NCBI RefSeq assembly: GCF_003313385.1
Contig: NZ_QMHN01000006.1
Location: 217,708-281,707, forward strand
Direction: 5' to 3'
DNA: 64,000 nt
Source of the DNA: Pedobacter chitinilyticus
GTDB lineage: Bacteria > Bacteroidota > Bacteroidia > Sphingobacteriales > Sphingobacteriaceae
A model generated the notes under the pieces. That model saw only the letters and a program-made list of their open reading frames with translations, was not told where the DNA came from and searched no databases. The position numbers and the translations under genes are program-made. Below, piece after piece: positions 62,623-64,000 of the stretch (its first letter is position 1; each line of letters starts with the position of its first letter).

Positions 62623-63813
62623 ATGAAGTCCTTAAGATCATTATCCATTTTAATCGTGTGGTTTTGCTACACCAGTACATCAGTACAAGCCCAAGGCTTA
62701 AGATTCGAGAACGTTGTCAATGAACAGTTCGGCACTTTGCTGGAGTCGCTGCTCAAAGACGGAAAACTGGACGAAACGAGTGCCAAGACCTATCTGGAAA
62801 CGGTGTTCGGTTATGATGAAGCCGTTAACAAATATCTACAAAGCGTTGATTTAGGAAAGCAGTTAGCCAATATAAAACAAGGCAAACTTTCCATCGACCA
62901 ATACCTGCCCACCATAAATGAACAAATCATCGGCCTAATCCCCGAAAACTACCGGAAGAAGATGTTTGAAAGTCCTTACTACCAAGGAACGTTAATTGGC
63001 CAAGAACTTAAATCGGGAAGATTAAGCGAGCAAACAGCCCAATTAATCTCCAACTCATTTCAAAATATCATTGACGCCAAAAAACGTAGCGACGCCATCA
63101 TGGCGAAGTTTGAACAGATCACTCCCAAACTTAACTCATTAAAAAGTCCCGATGGCTCATTTGTAGCCCAAAATAAAAAGCAGTTAAGCTATAAAACCTT
63201 TGATAAGAATAGCTGGTCTATTTATGACGATATTCCAGAGAGACAATCCTCGAATGCCTACAATAGCCTCGCCAACAAAGTCGAATTCGAAAATGGTGCG
63301 CTACTGTTGTCCAATCATATACCTAGAATGTCGGCCCATGCCCTATTCATGTTCTACACTATGCGAACTTTTAAGAACAAAGAACAATTTGACTTTTCTA
63401 AAGACTTCCAGATGGATGTTTATTTTGATATTCCAGAAAAGACGAGAATTAGCGGACTTGGTATACTGATAGGCAAAAGCTTCCAACTGGAGATTGTTTA
63501 TAAAGGCGGTAAAAATTTAGCCATCTCAACGCCATCTAAATATAAAATCACAGAACAATATGGCTTCTTGAGATCTGGGGATTGGCCTTATAACAAGATT
63601 GATGAAAAAGTACCGACTTCATTAGCATCAGTCGACGGACATTTCAAGGTATCGATCGTCAAAAAAGGCAAAGTGTTTAATTGTCTGATCAACGGACAAG
63701 ACATCAAAGTAGGCAACGAAATCAACTATTTCCCAGACAAATATTTTCTAGGTTTTAAACAGGCGGGATCTGATCCAGTAAGCATTTTACAAATTGATTT
63801 AAAACATCTCTAA
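62623..63813 (+). CDS. Secreted orphan protein, first of two tandem paralogues
   Basis: A 396-aa protein with a signal peptide (LSILIVWFCYTSTSVQAQ). The N-terminal ~170 residues are helical (FENVVNEQFGTLLESLLKDG ...). The C-terminal ~190 are strand-rich and resemble a lectin/glucanase-like sandwich (SKDFQMDVYFDIPEKTRISGLGILIG). The gene overlaps the next start (TAATG). A 92-base stretch (62722-62813) recurs exactly in the following gene. Confidence 0.7.
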   Translation: MKSLRSLSILIVWFCYTSTSVQAQGLRFENVVNEQFGTLLESLLKDGKLDETSAKTYLETVFGYDEAVNKYLQSVDLGKQLANIKQGKLSIDQYLPTINEQIIGLIPENYRKKMFESPYYQGTLIGQELKSGRLSEQTAQLISNSFQNIIDAKKRSDAIMAKFEQITPKLNSLKSPDGSFVAQNKKQLSYKTFDKNSWSIYDDIPERQSSNAYNSLANKVEFENGALLLSNHIPRMSAHALFMFYTMRTFKNKEQFDFSKDFQMDVYFDIPEKTRISGLGILIGKSFQLEIVYKGGKNLAISTPSKYKITEQYGFLRSGDWPYNKIDEKVPTSLASVDGHFKVSIVKKGKVFNCLINGQDIKVGNEINYFPDKYFLGFKQAGSDPVSILQIDLKHL

Positions 63814-64000
63814 TGAAACCAACGTTAGCCATAATTTTATTCTTGTGCCTTAACGTCAATGTTTGGGCACAGGATTACAATAAAATAAAATTCGAAAATG
63901 TAGTGAACGAACAGTTCGGCACTTTGCTGGAGTCGCTGCTCAAAGACGGAAAACTGGACGAAACGAGTGCCAAGACCTATCTGGAAACGGTGTTCGGTTA
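63813..64000 (+). CDS. Second tandem paralogue, cut by window edge
   Basis: It starts MKPTLAIILFLCLNVNVWAQ (signal peptide), then IKFENVVNEQFGTLLESL, the same as in the preceding gene. Bases 63909-64000 are identical to 62722-62813 (offset 1187), while the signal-peptide region differs. The coding frame runs off the window. Confidence 0.8.
   Translation, partial: MKPTLAIILFLCLNVNVWAQDYNKIKFENVVNEQFGTLLESLLKDGKLDETSAKTYLETVFG

Noticed and set aside
1..64000. tRNA, rRNA or CRISPR arrays
   Set aside because: No T-loop-like TTCRANNC pattern in a cloverleaf context, no rRNA-like stretch and no regularly spaced 25-40 base direct repeats were found in the gaps.

Overview
The window reads as chromosomal DNA of a Bacteroidota bacterium, most likely Sphingobacteriaceae and Pedobacter-like. 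The evidence is T9SS type A and type B sorting domains, PorP/SprF and OmpA-PD40 envelope proteins, a transketolase split into two genes, a DnaE with a fused proofreading exonuclease, -7 promoter boxes of the form TAnnTTTG, start codons mostly without Shine-Dalgarno sequences, and AT-rich low-complexity spacers. No rRNA, tRNA, CRISPR array, prophage or intact insertion sequence was seen.

Layout. 1-6.1 kb: end of a UbiA-type prenyltransferase, Kup K+ transporter, a T9SS cargo protein, a fumarylacetoacetate hydrolase-family enzyme, an M23 peptidase and a Bcp peroxiredoxin. 6.2-12.4 kb: a leftward surface operon (collagen-like protein, CHU_C protein, PorP/SprF, OmpA-PD40). 12.5-22.3 kb: split transketolase, an ECF sigma/anti-sigma/Spy-like trio, an aminotransferase, a two-component system, a tiny Ala/Lys-rich secreted protein, DUF58 and DUF3078 proteins. 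22.3-35.6 kb: thioredoxin, DnaE, a 7TM histidine kinase, riboflavin synthase, biotin carboxylase and threonine aldolase. 35.7-41.8 kb: a sugar-metabolism block (GlcNAc-kinase-like protein, Nudix-type regulator, PfkA with a degenerate kinase paralogue, GAPDH) carrying three copies of a TTAGTGTA-N5-TACAC operator. The most perfect copy sits on a promoter followed by a short structured region and a strong terminator, that is, a candidate small RNA. 41.8-52 kb: an AT-rich accessory region with orphan proteins, a C-M-R type II restriction-modification operon, an acyl-carrier-protein-like membrane protein and a DUF2589/zinc-ribbon cluster containing a frameshift. 52-64 kb: AraC regulator, secreted esterase, a 21-bp minisatellite, small orphan genes, two DinB-like proteins, an alpha/beta hydrolase, a DHA2 transporter and tandem secreted paralogues running off the right edge.

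The strongest lead is the 35.7-41.8 kb block. A Nudix-fold regulator that has lost key catalytic residues sits among three matching palindromes placed upstream of a GlcNAc-kinase-like gene, upstream of pfkA, and over the promoter of the candidate sRNA. This suggests a local regulon linking sugar kinases, phosphofructokinase and a regulatory RNA. The assignment of operator to regulator is inference.
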